From positions 1 through 64,000 of the forward strand of contig DAZE01000021.1 of the NCBI GenBank assembly GCA_002507175.1: a DNA stretch of 64,000 bases, in the 5' to 3' direction. The first letter of the stretch is position 1; every line of letters begins with the position of its first letter. This DNA is from Euryarchaeota archaeon UBA558 (GTDB taxonomy: Archaea; Thermoplasmatota; Poseidoniia; Poseidoniales; Thalassarchaeaceae). Of this stretch, positions 8,468 through 17,259 are shown one piece after another. The notes beneath the pieces are model-generated. The model did no database searches. It saw only the letters and a list, made by a program, of their open reading frames with translations, and was not told the origin of the DNA. A program made the translations under genes and the position numbers.

Positions 8468-10231
8468 GTGAGCCGGAACCATCACCCCCTAGCAAGGCTA
8501 ATCTCCCAACTCAGGGAACACAGAGGAACGATTATTCTGGCTTCAATTTGTTCGATATTGAACAAATTCTGGGATCTTGCCCCCCCTGTGCTCATCGGGA
8601 TGGCGGTAGATGTAGTAGCCATGAGGGAAGAATCGTTCCTTGGTGAGTTGGGTTGGTCTGACCCCCGTGATCAGTTCCTGATACTCGTGGCATTGACCGT
8701 TGTAATCTGGGTCCTAGAATCACTGTTTGAGTACTTCTATGCGGTTTTATGGCGAAATCTCGCTCAAACCGCTCAGCATGAGCTAAGAATGTCCGCATAC
8801 CAACATATACAAGATCTGGAGATGCGATGGTTCTCTCAACAAACTACAGGGGGTCTGATGGCCATCATGAACGATGATGTCAATCAACTTGAGAGGTTCT
8901 TGGACCAAGGTGCAACGGACCTACTTCAAGTAGCCACAACCGTTGTTGTAGTTGGTGGAATTATGTTCCTAATCGCCCCCGAGGTGGCGATATTGGCACT
9001 AATACCAGTCCCAGTGATAGTCATAGGCTCATTCATGTTTCAGAGAAGAATAGGAGAGAGATACACTCGCGTTAGAGAGGAAGTGGCCGACCTAAATTCA
9101 CTTTTGAATAACAATTTGAGTGGGATAACAACCATCAAATCATTCACCGCAGAAAAGCGAGAGATAGAGAGAGTAAGGGAGGCCTCTGAGACATACCTCA
9201 AAGCCAACCAGTCTGCAATTACACTATCAGCCTCTTTCGTCCCATTAATCAGAATGGCAATCCTATTCGCCTTCACGGCCAACATGCTCGTGGGCGGATG
9301 GATGGCCCTGGATGGCAGTCTATCAATCGGAGCATACAGCGTGATTGTATTCATCACACAGCGTCTTTTGTGGCCGCTGACGCGGCTGGGGCAAACTTTC
9401 GACCTGTACCAGAGGGCAATGGCCTCAACGACTAGAGTACTAGATCTCTTGGACACGGACATAGGCATCGTGGAGGGGGATGTAACCATTCAGAAAATCT
9501 CAGGGAATATCGAATTCAAAGACCTGACCTTCTCCTACCAGGGTAGAAGCCCTGTTTATGAGGGGCTTTCATTGAAAATCAAACCGGGCGAGACGCTCGG
9601 GATTGTCGGGTCGACTGGAGCAGGAAAAACTACGCTAATCAACCTCCTGATGAGATTACATGACCCTCAATCCGGGCATGTGATGTTAGATGGTGTTGAT
9701 GTCAAAGATCTAACCCTCAATTGCCTTCGAGGATCAATAGCATTAGTTTCCCAAAATACAACTCTTTTCCCAGGATCAGTCAAGGAGAACATTCTCTATG
9801 GAAAGCCCGATGCCAATAAGGAGGAATTGATCAATTCAGCAGAGGTCGCAGAGACAATCGAATTCATAGAGTCACTCCCCGATGGGTGGGAAACAAACGT
9901 TGGGGAAGATGGACACAGGCTGTCAGGCGGGCAGAGACAAAGGCTCGCCATAGCCAGAGCAGTTCTCAAGGATGCTCCAATACTTGTTTTGGATGAAGCC
10001 ACCAGTAATGTCGATAACGAGACAGAGGCAGCCCTACAGAGATCAATTGAGAAGTTATCTATGAACAGAACCACGATAATAATCGCCCACAGGCTATCCA
10101 CTGTACGCAATGCGGACAGAATCGCAGTATTGGATAATGGCAAGATTTCAGAAACGGGCTCTCATGATGAGTTAATCGAGGCTTCTGGGCTCTACAGCCG
10201 TTTGTGGGCCGTACAGACCGGGGCAGCATGA
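8468..10231 (+). CDS. ABC half-transporter, exporter type (membrane domain plus ATPase)
   Basis: This 587-residue protein fuses a six-helix ABC exporter membrane domain (about residues 15-310) to a C-terminal ATPase. The ATPase has Walker A GSTGAGKTT, Q-loop LVSQNTTLFPGSVKENI, signature LSGGQRQRLAIARAVL, Walker B ILVLDEATSNVD and H-loop IIAHRLSTV. These are features of MsbA/MdlB/BmrA-type exporters, which work as homo- or heterodimers. No second half-transporter is adjacent, so a homodimer is likely. Substrate cannot be inferred; lipids or drugs are common for the family. GTG starts at 8450 and 8468 are both possible. Confidence 0.88.
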   Translation: MSRNHHPLARLISQLREHRGTIILASICSILNKFWDLAPPVLIGMAVDVVAMREESFLGELGWSDPRDQFLILVALTVVIWVLESLFEYFYAVLWRNLAQTAQHELRMSAYQHIQDLEMRWFSQQTTGGLMAIMNDDVNQLERFLDQGATDLLQVATTVVVVGGIMFLIAPEVAILALIPVPVIVIGSFMFQRRIGERYTRVREEVADLNSLLNNNLSGITTIKSFTAEKREIERVREASETYLKANQSAITLSASFVPLIRMAILFAFTANMLVGGWMALDGSLSIGAYSVIVFITQRLLWPLTRLGQTFDLYQRAMASTTRVLDLLDTDIGIVEGDVTIQKISGNIEFKDLTFSYQGRSPVYEGLSLKIKPGETLGIVGSTGAGKTTLINLLMRLHDPQSGHVMLDGVDVKDLTLNCLRGSIALVSQNTTLFPGSVKENILYGKPDANKEELINSAEVAETIEFIESLPDGWETNVGEDGHRLSGGQRQRLAIARAVLKDAPILVLDEATSNVDNETEAALQRSIEKLSMNRTTIIIAHRLSTVRNADRIAVLDNGKISETGSHDELIEASGLYSRLWAVQTGAA

Positions 10232-10237
10232 ATATAA
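10229..10237 (+). promoter_or_regulatory. TATA box of the thioesterase gene
   Basis: TGAATATAA is centred about 29 bp before the ATG at 10262 and overlaps the stop of the exporter gene. It predicts a leaderless transcript. Confidence 0.5.
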
Positions 10238-10261
10238 GTTGGAGAATGCTGACCTGCATCA

Positions 10262-10684
10262 ATGAAGGATGGAGGTTCCAGTTCTTTACCCCATATCGGG
10301 GAGCTCCAGAAATCCCTCGGCATCGAACTAGTTTCCATGAAAGAAGGGGAATGTATAGCCAAGGTCCAAGTTACCGAAAATCACCTGAACAAGGGTGGAG
10401 TAGCACATGGTGGGCTCCACGCAACTCTGTTGGATACCGCTATGGGCGGGGCGGTCGTCTCATCCTTGGATAGGGAAGAGTGGTGCGCTACTGCACAATT
10501 GGACATTTCATACATCAATGCTGCAAAGAACGAATGTACTTTGTTGTGTACAGGGACTGTGATCAGAAGAGGTCGCTCCTTGGCGCACGTCCAGGGCGAG
10601 ATAAGAAATCAAGACTCTGAATTAATCGCGCTGGGGAGAGGCACATGGGGCATCTGGGAAGGAAGGCCCAAGCACCTCAAGTAA
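10262..10684 (+). CDS. Hotdog-fold thioesterase, PaaI family
   Basis: This 140-residue protein is a small hotdog acyl-CoA thioesterase. The family signature is visible as GGVAHGGLHATLLDTAMGGA, where the HGG loop binds the CoA thioester and the following acidic residue is catalytic. Strand patterns after it (CATAQLDISYINAA and then CTGTVIRRGRSLAHVQGEI) match the PaaI/YdiI group. It probably hydrolyses medium-chain or aromatic acyl-CoAs in the cytoplasm. A thiolase gene lies 4 kb downstream, but there is no operon link. Confidence 0.85.
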   Translation: MKDGGSSSLPHIGELQKSLGIELVSMKEGECIAKVQVTENHLNKGGVAHGGLHATLLDTAMGGAVVSSLDREEWCATAQLDISYINAAKNECTLLCTGTVIRRGRSLAHVQGEIRNQDSELIALGRGTWGIWEGRPKHLK

Positions 10685-10731
10685 CCAAAATTCGGGCAAG
10701 ATTTGATGAATGAGGCCCGTCTGTCAAGTCC

Positions 10732-11082
10732 ATGGCCAGATCGGACTCGATCATGATTGGGTTGTTGGCAGTGGCTCAGTTAATGCTGTGGCAATACCTA
10801 CAAGATCAAGGCGTGGAGGCTGTCGCCGAGATATTCGGCGTGACGGGCGGGACTACTGCACTCCTCGCTATATATTTTCTAACCTCGGTTGGCAAGTATC
10901 AGAAGGAATTCAATGACTCTTACTCTAAATTGGAGAAGACTCGCTTGGACAGGGATGATCAGGGCCGCATTGAGAGGGTTGATGACCGAACTGTTGTCAA
11001 CCGTGCGGGTTGGTGGAGCGTACCAATTATCCTGATGATCATAGGGTCAATGAATGTCCTTGGGAGCCTTATTACTTCCTGA
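10732..11082 (+). CDS. Small membrane protein of unknown function
   Basis: This 116-residue protein has two or three hydrophobic segments: near residues 5-20 (IMIGLLAVAQLMLW), 33-53 (TGGTTALLAIYFLTSV) and 92-113 (WSVPIILMIIGSMNVLGSLI). A polar, charged middle portion (about residues 55-88) lies between the second and third. I know no family for it. It starts a run of four same-strand membrane-associated genes ending with flotillin, so a role at the membrane with that system is possible but unproven. Confidence 0.6.
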   Translation: MARSDSIMIGLLAVAQLMLWQYLQDQGVEAVAEIFGVTGGTTALLAIYFLTSVGKYQKEFNDSYSKLEKTRLDRDDQGRIERVDDRTVVNRAGWWSVPIILMIIGSMNVLGSLITS

Positions 11083-11088
11083 GGGACA

Positions 11089-11349
11089 ATGATGTCCAAA
11101 GCCGCCAAAATTGTTGATCAGGTTACGGGCAACCCTGCTTTCGATGGGCTCGGAGGCTACTACATATTTCTCAGGAGGGTGTTGATACCAATTCTTCTTG
11201 CTGGGGTGTGCCTGTCTTCATATTCGCTGATGAGCACTTGGTTTGACCATGGAGTCTCAATAGTCGCAGCAGGCATGTTCACGGGTTTGAGTGTAGGTCC
11301 GATTTTGACGCTCGAGAAGATGTATGGATTATGGCTGAGTAGGGAGTAA
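11089..11349 (+). CDS. Small membrane protein of unknown function
   Basis: This 86-residue protein starts six bases after the previous stop, at tandem ATGs (11089 and 11092). Two hydrophobic segments are clear: about residues 28-48 (FLRRVLIPILLAGVCLSSYS) and 55-75 (VSIVAAGMFTGLSVGPIL). I do not recognise a family. The tight spacing suggests co-transcription with the gene at 10732 and perhaps with the NfeD-like and flotillin genes. Confidence 0.6.
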   Translation: MMSKAAKIVDQVTGNPAFDGLGGYYIFLRRVLIPILLAGVCLSSYSLMSTWFDHGVSIVAAGMFTGLSVGPILTLEKMYGLWLSRE

Positions 11350-11391
11350 TCCTATCGACAGCACTATCCGTCAACACTCTGTGGACGGGAT

Positions 11392-12000
11392 ATGGTCGGA
11401 ATAATCGACTTTGTTTTCGGGTTGTTGGATGCCACAGGTGTCGAGCTAATGTTTGGTGCTTCCGCCCTTATCGGGGGGGTCCTCTTTCTTCTTTGGTTAA
11501 TTCTCGTGGTAGTTTTGGGCGGGATCGGAGATATCGCAGAGGGCGTCTTCGGTGTAGACATTGATGCAATGGGGGCTGACGCCTCATTCAAGGCACTAAC
11601 GTTCCAAGGTGTTATGGCATTCATGATGTTTTTCGGCCTAACTGGGATCATAGTTATGCAATCCGGAGGGCCAGAGGTACTTGCAATACTGGTGGGAGGC
11701 ATCTCTGGTGGCGCCTCAATGTTTGCAACCGGCAAGGTGTTCCAGTTCTTCATAGCCCTACAAGCAGAAGGAACCATTGAGATTGATGATGCAGTGGGAG
11801 TTAGTGGCACGGTTTATCTCAGAATCCCAGAAGGCGGAACCGGGCAAGTTTCTGTCAGTATCAAGGGCTCACTGAGGCAATATGATGCCAAGTCAGTCGA
11901 CGGATCCATGATTCCAAACGAAGAAACGGTGATGGTGAAGGCAGTGGTTGGCACCCTTCTGATGGTGGAGCCAGTGGTATACAGCCCAGAAGAAGAGTAA
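11392..12000 (+). CDS. NfeD/YuaF-like membrane protein, flotillin partner
   Basis: This 202-residue protein has three or four N-terminal membrane segments (within about residues 1-45 and 75-125) and a C-terminal soluble beta domain. The latter starts DDAVGVSGTVYLRIPEGGTG and ends in EETVMVKAVVGTLLMVEPV, the pattern of the OB-fold of YuaF/NfeD proteins. Such proteins are encoded beside flotillins and work with them in membrane microdomains. Here the flotillin gene begins 65 bp downstream on the same strand, which strongly supports the pairing. Residue-level homology is inferred from the pattern. Confidence 0.75.
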   Translation: MVGIIDFVFGLLDATGVELMFGASALIGGVLFLLWLILVVVLGGIGDIAEGVFGVDIDAMGADASFKALTFQGVMAFMMFFGLTGIIVMQSGGPEVLAILVGGISGGASMFATGKVFQFFIALQAEGTIEIDDAVGVSGTVYLRIPEGGTGQVSVSIKGSLRQYDAKSVDGSMIPNEETVMVKAVVGTLLMVEPVVYSPEEE

Positions 12001-12065
12001 CTTCGGCATATGAAGAACCCAAATGACGGCACAGCCTTCATATCCATCCTCATCTAGTGGAGGTC

Positions 12066-13547
12066 ATGTCCCATCTAGGCCGCGCGACTGTTCTCGCTGT
12101 GTTGAACGCCCTTTTCTTGGCTCCTTCGGTTGCCGCACAGGAGGATGACGGAGGAGGAGCAGCAGCAGCAGTTGGCGTTTTGATGTTCGTGAGCATACTC
12201 CTTCTGGTCGCTGTGGTAATTTTCTTCGCACAGAGATACAAGAGGTGCCCCCCAGACAAAATCATGGTAATCTACGGAAGAACCGCTGGCTCAGAGGCCT
12301 CCAAGGTTATCCACGGCGGTGCTACGCTTGTTTGGCCCCTCATACAGGACTACAGCTACATATCGCTCACCCCCATGACAATCAATATCGACATGAGGAA
12401 TGCACTCTCACAACAGAACATCAGGATAAACGTCCCCAGCACATTCACCATCGGTGTCTCCACCGACCCGCGTATAATGAGTTCAGCCGCAGAAAGATTG
12501 CTTGAACTTAACCTTGACCAAGTCGAAGAGATGGCAAAAGAGATCATCTTCGGACAACTAAGGCTCACTGTTGCAACACTAACAATTGAACAGATCAACC
12601 AAGACAGAGATGCTTTCCTGGACCTCATCAGGACCAATGTGGATGCTGAGTTGAACAAGGTGGGTCTATACCTGATCAACGTCAACATCGTAGACATCAC
12701 TGACGAATCCAACTACATTGAGAGCATAGGGAAGAAGGCAGCATCAGAGGCAGTAGAGAGGGCCCGTGTAGATGTGGCGAACGCAGAGAGGGATGGTGCT
12801 GTTGGTTCTGCTGAGGCAGACAGAGCACGAGAGATCCAGGTCGCAGAGAATATGGCTCAAGCAGAGAAAGGTAAGAAAGCTGCAGAGGCCGATCAGCGTG
12901 TTTTCGTCAACGAGCAGGAAGCCATAGCCGTCGAGGGCGAGAACTCATCCCAAGCGCAGATCGCAAGGGTCAATGCCGATCTCGCGGAAGCAGAGGCCCT
13001 GGCCAAGCAGCGTGCGGAAATCGCGAAGGCGCAAGCGGAGGCCGAGATTCAAAAGTCGAAGTACGTCGAGGAAGAAGAGCGGTTGCGTGCTAGCGACATC
13101 GTCAGGGAGAACATCCAGAAACAGCAGATCGAGATAGCTGCAGAGGCCGAGGCTGAGCGACAGAGGAGAATAGCTTCGGGTCAGGCGGACGCGATTCTGA
13201 TGCAATATGAGGCTGAGGCTGCGGGTGTGCAGAAGGTCTTGCAGGCCAAAGCAGATGGGTATGCCAGCTTGGTGAAAAGCACTGGTGGTGACACTAAGGC
13301 AGCTGCCACCCTCCTCATGGTTGAGAAGATAGAAGAGATGGTCTCAGCGCAGGTAGAAGCGGTGAAGAATCTGAAGATCGACAGCATCACTGTATGGGAT
13401 GGCGGCGGATCTGCCGATGGCTCTGCCACCTCGGATTTCATCAGCAGTCTGGTTCGGAGCCTTCCTCCACTCCATGACGTCGCAAGAAATGCCGGTGTGG
13501 ACCTGCCCGAATACCTGGGAACCATGAATAACAAAGAAGGACAGTAG
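12066..13547 (+). CDS. Flotillin / SPFH-domain protein (FloT-like)
   Basis: This 493-residue protein has an N-terminal hydrophobic anchor (about residues 40-60, VGVLMFVSILLLVAVVIFF), then the SPFH domain (about 65-240), then a long Glu/Ala-rich coiled coil (about 225-400) with repeated AEAEA-type segments. The C-terminus (KADGYASLVKSTGG to DSITVWDGGG) is characteristic of flotillins such as YuaG/FloT and YqiK. Flotillins form large membrane oligomers that organise membrane microdomains. An in-frame GTG at 12057 would add three residues. The upstream NfeD-like protein is its usual partner. Confidence 0.9.
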   Translation: MSHLGRATVLAVLNALFLAPSVAAQEDDGGGAAAAVGVLMFVSILLLVAVVIFFAQRYKRCPPDKIMVIYGRTAGSEASKVIHGGATLVWPLIQDYSYISLTPMTINIDMRNALSQQNIRINVPSTFTIGVSTDPRIMSSAAERLLELNLDQVEEMAKEIIFGQLRLTVATLTIEQINQDRDAFLDLIRTNVDAELNKVGLYLINVNIVDITDESNYIESIGKKAASEAVERARVDVANAERDGAVGSAEADRAREIQVAENMAQAEKGKKAAEADQRVFVNEQEAIAVEGENSSQAQIARVNADLAEAEALAKQRAEIAKAQAEAEIQKSKYVEEEERLRASDIVRENIQKQQIEIAAEAEAERQRRIASGQADAILMQYEAEAAGVQKVLQAKADGYASLVKSTGGDTKAAATLLMVEKIEEMVSAQVEAVKNLKIDSITVWDGGGSADGSATSDFISSLVRSLPPLHDVARNAGVDLPEYLGTMNNKEGQ

Positions 13548-13563
13548 CAATGACGGTGAGTCG

Positions 13564-14547
13564 TTGACTCGATCCCAACGTATCATAGCAGTAATATCTC
13601 TGACCACCTTCTGCATCTGTTTAGATTACATTCTGGATTCACGCGGGATGTTCTCCCTAGGGGCCGGAACATTTGGCCTCCTTTGTGGGATAACCCTCTC
13701 AGATAAATTGAATATCGATCCAAACACAAACAAGAATTGGATAAACCTGATTCTTCCCCCAGCGATCATCTTGCTGGGCTTTGGATTGGACATGAATATG
13801 GCATTATCGAATCAAATCGGAGTCGCAGGACTATGCACAATCATCATTACTATTATTGCAGCATTTAGTTGTACATTGCTAATCTCGAGGATACTTGGGA
13901 TAGATCGACTGGAAGCCTTTGCACTAGGGGCTGGAGGGGCGATATGTGGTAATAGTGCGGTACTTGCCGTAGCACCAAGCCTAAGATTGACTTCTAAGCA
14001 AACAGGATCTATTCTGGCGGTGATTAACATACTAGGGCTCGCGACATTCCTTTCGGTTCCATTGCTGGCTAGTGCAATAGGCTTTGAGCCGGAATCAGCC
14101 GGTATTTGGGCGGGATCTACAGTCCATGCGGTCCCTCAGGCGATTGCTGCAGGCGAAGCCATGGGTGGCGATGCATTGTCATTAGCATCCGGAACGAAAT
14201 TAACAAGGGTACTTGGACTGCTAATAGTAGTGCCCGCGGCAATTATCTACTCGTCAGGAAATGGTGAATCCGGCAACAAAATCTCCTCCGGAATCTCAAG
14301 AATCCCATTGTTTCTGCCAGGCTTCATCCTCGCATCTATTTTGTCCTCGTTCCTCATCCCTGAAACTATTGCCCAAAATATCGAGCACCTTGGAAGCCTC
14401 TTGATGGTGCCAATTTTGATTTTAATTGGTCTGAGCATTCGTCCTAGGGAGTTATTGAATGTGTCAAAGCCGATCTTGATTGCAGGTTCCCTATCTACCG
14501 TATGTATTATGCTGGCTTCGGCCATTGCCCTAGTTATCCTCATGTAG
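13564..14547 (+). CDS. YeiH/UPF0324 family membrane protein (putative sulfate exporter family)
   Basis: This 327-residue protein is polytopic, with about nine or ten hydrophobic segments. Motifs of the YeiH/UPF0324 family are visible: GAGGAICGNSAVLAVAP in the middle, then AGIWAGSTVHAVPQAIAAG, and GTKLTRVLGLL. The family is annotated as a putative sulfate or anion exporter, but biochemical evidence is thin. The TTG at 13564 is the only reasonable start before the first helix, because upstream ATG and GTG codons are in a frame closed by a TGA. It begins 16 bases after the flotillin stop. Confidence 0.78.
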   Translation: MTRSQRIIAVISLTTFCICLDYILDSRGMFSLGAGTFGLLCGITLSDKLNIDPNTNKNWINLILPPAIILLGFGLDMNMALSNQIGVAGLCTIIITIIAAFSCTLLISRILGIDRLEAFALGAGGAICGNSAVLAVAPSLRLTSKQTGSILAVINILGLATFLSVPLLASAIGFEPESAGIWAGSTVHAVPQAIAAGEAMGGDALSLASGTKLTRVLGLLIVVPAAIIYSSGNGESGNKISSGISRIPLFLPGFILASILSSFLIPETIAQNIEHLGSLLMVPILILIGLSIRPRELLNVSKPILIAGSLSTVCIMLASAIALVILM

Positions 14548-14567
14548 CCCATCACCTCCCGTGGACC

Positions 14568-15800
14568 ATGGGAAAGGAAGTCGTAATTGTTGGAGGTAAG
14601 AGAACCCCATTTTGTGAATGGTCTGGGGGAAAAAGAGGCGATGGTGAGAAAGGTGGACTACTTTCAGAAATATCTGCAGAGGAACTTGGAACAGAGGTAA
14701 TTAAGGGCGCAATCGAACACACAAATACTGACCCCAACTCCGTGGATCATGTAGTTATGGGACACGCATTGCAGACCTCTGGCCAAGCTATTTTTGGGGC
14801 CAGACATGCAGGTCTCAGGGCCGGCATCCCTCAAGAAACACCTATGTTGACATTGAATCGACTTTGTGGGAGTGGCGCTCAATCAATTGTCTCCGCAGCC
14901 CAGATGATAATGCTCGGCGAGGCCGATACCGTGGTTGCTGGAGGAATGGAAAATCTCAGTCAGGCACCCATGGTGCTAAGGGGTACGCGTCACATAAATC
15001 GACTTGGCAGACCACCGAGAAATGGAGACACGCTTGATAAAGACATGGAGGATTACTTGTTCACGAATCTTCTGGATTCAATATCGAACAAGTTCATGGC
15101 GCAAACAAGCGATGAACTTTGCAGGAGGCTGAACATAACCCGCGAGCAGGCTGATGCCTTCGCGGCTATGAGCCATCAAAGAACCGAAGAAAGCATCAGA
15201 ATAGGAACCTGGTCCGAGGAGATCGTCTCAATCCAAGTCGATGGTAAGACAGTGGGGCCAAAAGATGAGGATCACTTCGTCCCGGGAACAACAAAAGAAA
15301 GCCTATCGAGTCTCCGCACGCACTTCGGCCCCGACTCGCTGGTCACTGCTGGGAACGCGTCCGGGATCGTTGATGGCGCTGCTGCTGTTGTTGTGAAGTC
15401 CCTCGATCGAGCCAAATCGGATGGTGATGAACCGTTAGCTAGGATTGTTTCATGGGGGATTGTCGGTCTAGAACCTGCGATTATGGCTTATGGGCCAGTA
15501 CCCTCCTCAAAGCTGGCGCTAGACAGGGCAGGTGCCTCAATCGACGATGTATCACGGTGGGAAATTAACGAGGCATTCGCAGGTCAGGCTGTTGCTTGCA
15601 TGAAAGACCTCGGAATAGACCAGAGCATAGTGAATGTGAATGGCGGTGCCGTGGGACTTGGCCATCCATTAGCAGCCACGGGAACAAGGCTACTTCTCAC
15701 TTTGGCATTGGAACTCAGGAGATCTGGCGGAGGTCTGGGCATCGCGACCGCTTGTATTGGTGGCGGCCAAGGGATAGCCGTTCTAATTGAGTCCATTTAG
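14568..15800 (+). CDS. Thiolase (acetyl-CoA C-acyltransferase)
   Basis: This 410-residue enzyme condenses or cleaves acyl-CoA and acetyl-CoA. The nucleophilic cysteine is in NRLCGSGAQS near residue 90, the first active-site His region is NEAFAGQAVA, the second is GGAVGLGHPLAATG, and the C-terminal cysteine is in ATACIGGGQG. All catalytic elements are present. The ATG at 14568 gives MGKEVVIVGGKRTPF, the standard thiolase N-terminus; a longer in-frame reading from 14502 overlaps the upstream gene. It may serve fatty-acid degradation or mevalonate-pathway acetoacetyl-CoA formation; context does not decide. Confidence 0.92.
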   Translation: MGKEVVIVGGKRTPFCEWSGGKRGDGEKGGLLSEISAEELGTEVIKGAIEHTNTDPNSVDHVVMGHALQTSGQAIFGARHAGLRAGIPQETPMLTLNRLCGSGAQSIVSAAQMIMLGEADTVVAGGMENLSQAPMVLRGTRHINRLGRPPRNGDTLDKDMEDYLFTNLLDSISNKFMAQTSDELCRRLNITREQADAFAAMSHQRTEESIRIGTWSEEIVSIQVDGKTVGPKDEDHFVPGTTKESLSSLRTHFGPDSLVTAGNASGIVDGAAAVVVKSLDRAKSDGDEPLARIVSWGIVGLEPAIMAYGPVPSSKLALDRAGASIDDVSRWEINEAFAGQAVACMKDLGIDQSIVNVNGGAVGLGHPLAATGTRLLLTLALELRRSGGGLGIATACIGGGQGIAVLIESI

Positions 15801-15837
15801 CCGAAATTGACAAATCTAGAGACTCTTTCAATTCTCT

Positions 15838-16104
15838 ATGGATCATGCATCACCCTCGCGAAGCCTAGTAAAAACTATGACTTGGAGACTAATCGCGACT
15901 ACAGACACATTCCTCCTCACATTCGTGGCCGCAACTTGGTTCGGGTCAGATATGGGGATATCCGGGGGAGAAGCCACCACATTGGCAGCTACAGTGGCAA
16001 GTCTTGAGATTGTGACCAAAATGGCTCTCTACTATATCCATGAGAGGAGCTGGGCGCGACTCGACTGGGGAATCGAATCTACCCCCCCAAACCTAGCCCA
16101 GTAA
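15838..16104 (+). CDS. DUF2061 membrane protein
   Basis: This 88-residue protein matches the DUF2061 family: an SLVKTMTWRLIATTDTFLLT start, a second helix with EIVTKMALYYIHERSW, and a short polar tail. It should cross the membrane twice. In bacteria members sit near sulfate-assimilation genes, but function is unknown. Its end overlaps the converging TraB gene by 12 bases. Confidence 0.8.
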   Translation: MDHASPSRSLVKTMTWRLIATTDTFLLTFVAATWFGSDMGISGGEATTLAATVASLEIVTKMALYYIHERSWARLDWGIESTPPNLAQ

Positions 16105-17259
16105 AGAACCGACTATAGCAGCGCCAGCTAGCCATGCACCCAACGAAGAGCCTAGGTTACCGAACGCTGTGACAAGGAGAATTCTACCCACGCGATTTCC
16201 CCACAGGCTTCTTACATCCTCTACCACGAGAAATTCTTTTGCATCAAGACCAGTTGGTTTTTGCATTTTATACTGGGTGTAGCCAGCGAACCATCCAGCA
16301 GCCAAAGCCGGATTCAAGGAAGTAAATGGGGAGGCGACTGCCCCGACTAGTATTGAGATTGGATGTCCCCCGGCCAGGGCCACTCCCACACCCGCCAGCG
16401 CTGCGTTTGCGACCATCCAGTACCCAAGTGTATCTCCAATGCCCTCGAGGTCCCCCTCATACCACATCCAACCCAGAAAACCGATTAATATGACAGGAAT
16501 TAATCCAACCAGCACTCTAGGCCATCTTGCTGATTTGGGGGTCCTGTCCAATTCTGATATTACGGCAAGAGGGTCTGTATTTTGGGAAGAGTTCCATGAC
16601 CTTTCAATTCCAGCAAGGTGGCCCGCCCCGACTACTGCGAGTATCCTCCCTTTTTCTGATAGCATACTGAGTCTATTGGCCATGTAACTGTCTCTTTCGT
16701 CTATTAGGACAGAACCGGCCTTTGGCGCAACATCCCTAGCCTCTTCCAGCACCTTAGTCAGCATATCTGAGTCTTCCAACAGAGATTCTATGTCTTCCGC
16801 ATCCTCATCATCGTCTTCCCAAAGTAATGCATTAAGAACCCTAAATTTCTCGAATAAACCCATATTCTTCCACGCCCTTTTCAGCGTGGTTACAATGTCT
16901 CTGTCGATAAGCTCCACAGGAATCTCATTTTTCTGAGCAATGTCGATGGCCCTCAACAGCTCAGCGCCGGGCTTTTCTCCATGCTCCATCCCCATCCTTC
17001 TTTGTTGGCTAGCAAGGGCGGATTGTAGCAATATCATTCCAGATCTTCCGTCTTTTATTATCGATAGCAAGTCTTCATCATCCAACGCCGTGGGGTTTTG
17101 GAGAGAAGATAATCTAGATGAACAAAGCTCGACTGCGACTAAGTCTGGTTTGAATTCTGAGATTTGATCTTGAACCAACTCTATGGATTTCTTACTGACG
17201 TGAGCAGTACCAATTACCCTAATTTCTGGGGTTAAATCCAGCAGGGGGATACTCATCAA
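16093..17259 (-). CDS. TraB/PrgY family membrane protein
   Basis: This 388-residue protein begins with the TraB hallmark IRVIGTAHVSKKSIELV and DLVAVELCSSRLSSL near residues 12-50, and continues with the GAGHLAG motif near residue 210. The C-terminal third contains several hydrophobic segments, as in archaeal PrgY-like members. The enterococcal homologues inactivate peptide pheromones, and the fold is related to Tiki-type metalloproteases; the archaeal role is unknown. Its ATG overlaps the stop of the upstream folP gene (17256-17259), so the two are probably translated together. Confidence 0.88.
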   Translation of the reverse strand: MMSIPLLDLTPEIRVIGTAHVSKKSIELVQDQISEFKPDLVAVELCSSRLSSLQNPTALDDEDLLSIIKDGRSGMILLQSALASQQRRMGMEHGEKPGAELLRAIDIAQKNEIPVELIDRDIVTTLKRAWKNMGLFEKFRVLNALLWEDDDEDAEDIESLLEDSDMLTKVLEEARDVAPKAGSVLIDERDSYMANRLSMLSEKGRILAVVGAGHLAGIERSWNSSQNTDPLAVISELDRTPKSARWPRVLVGLIPVILIGFLGWMWYEGDLEGIGDTLGYWMVANAALAGVGVALAGGHPISILVGAVASPFTSLNPALAAGWFAGYTQYKMQKPTGLDAKEFLVVEDVRSLWGNRVGRILLVTAFGNLGSSLGAWLAGAAIVGSLLG

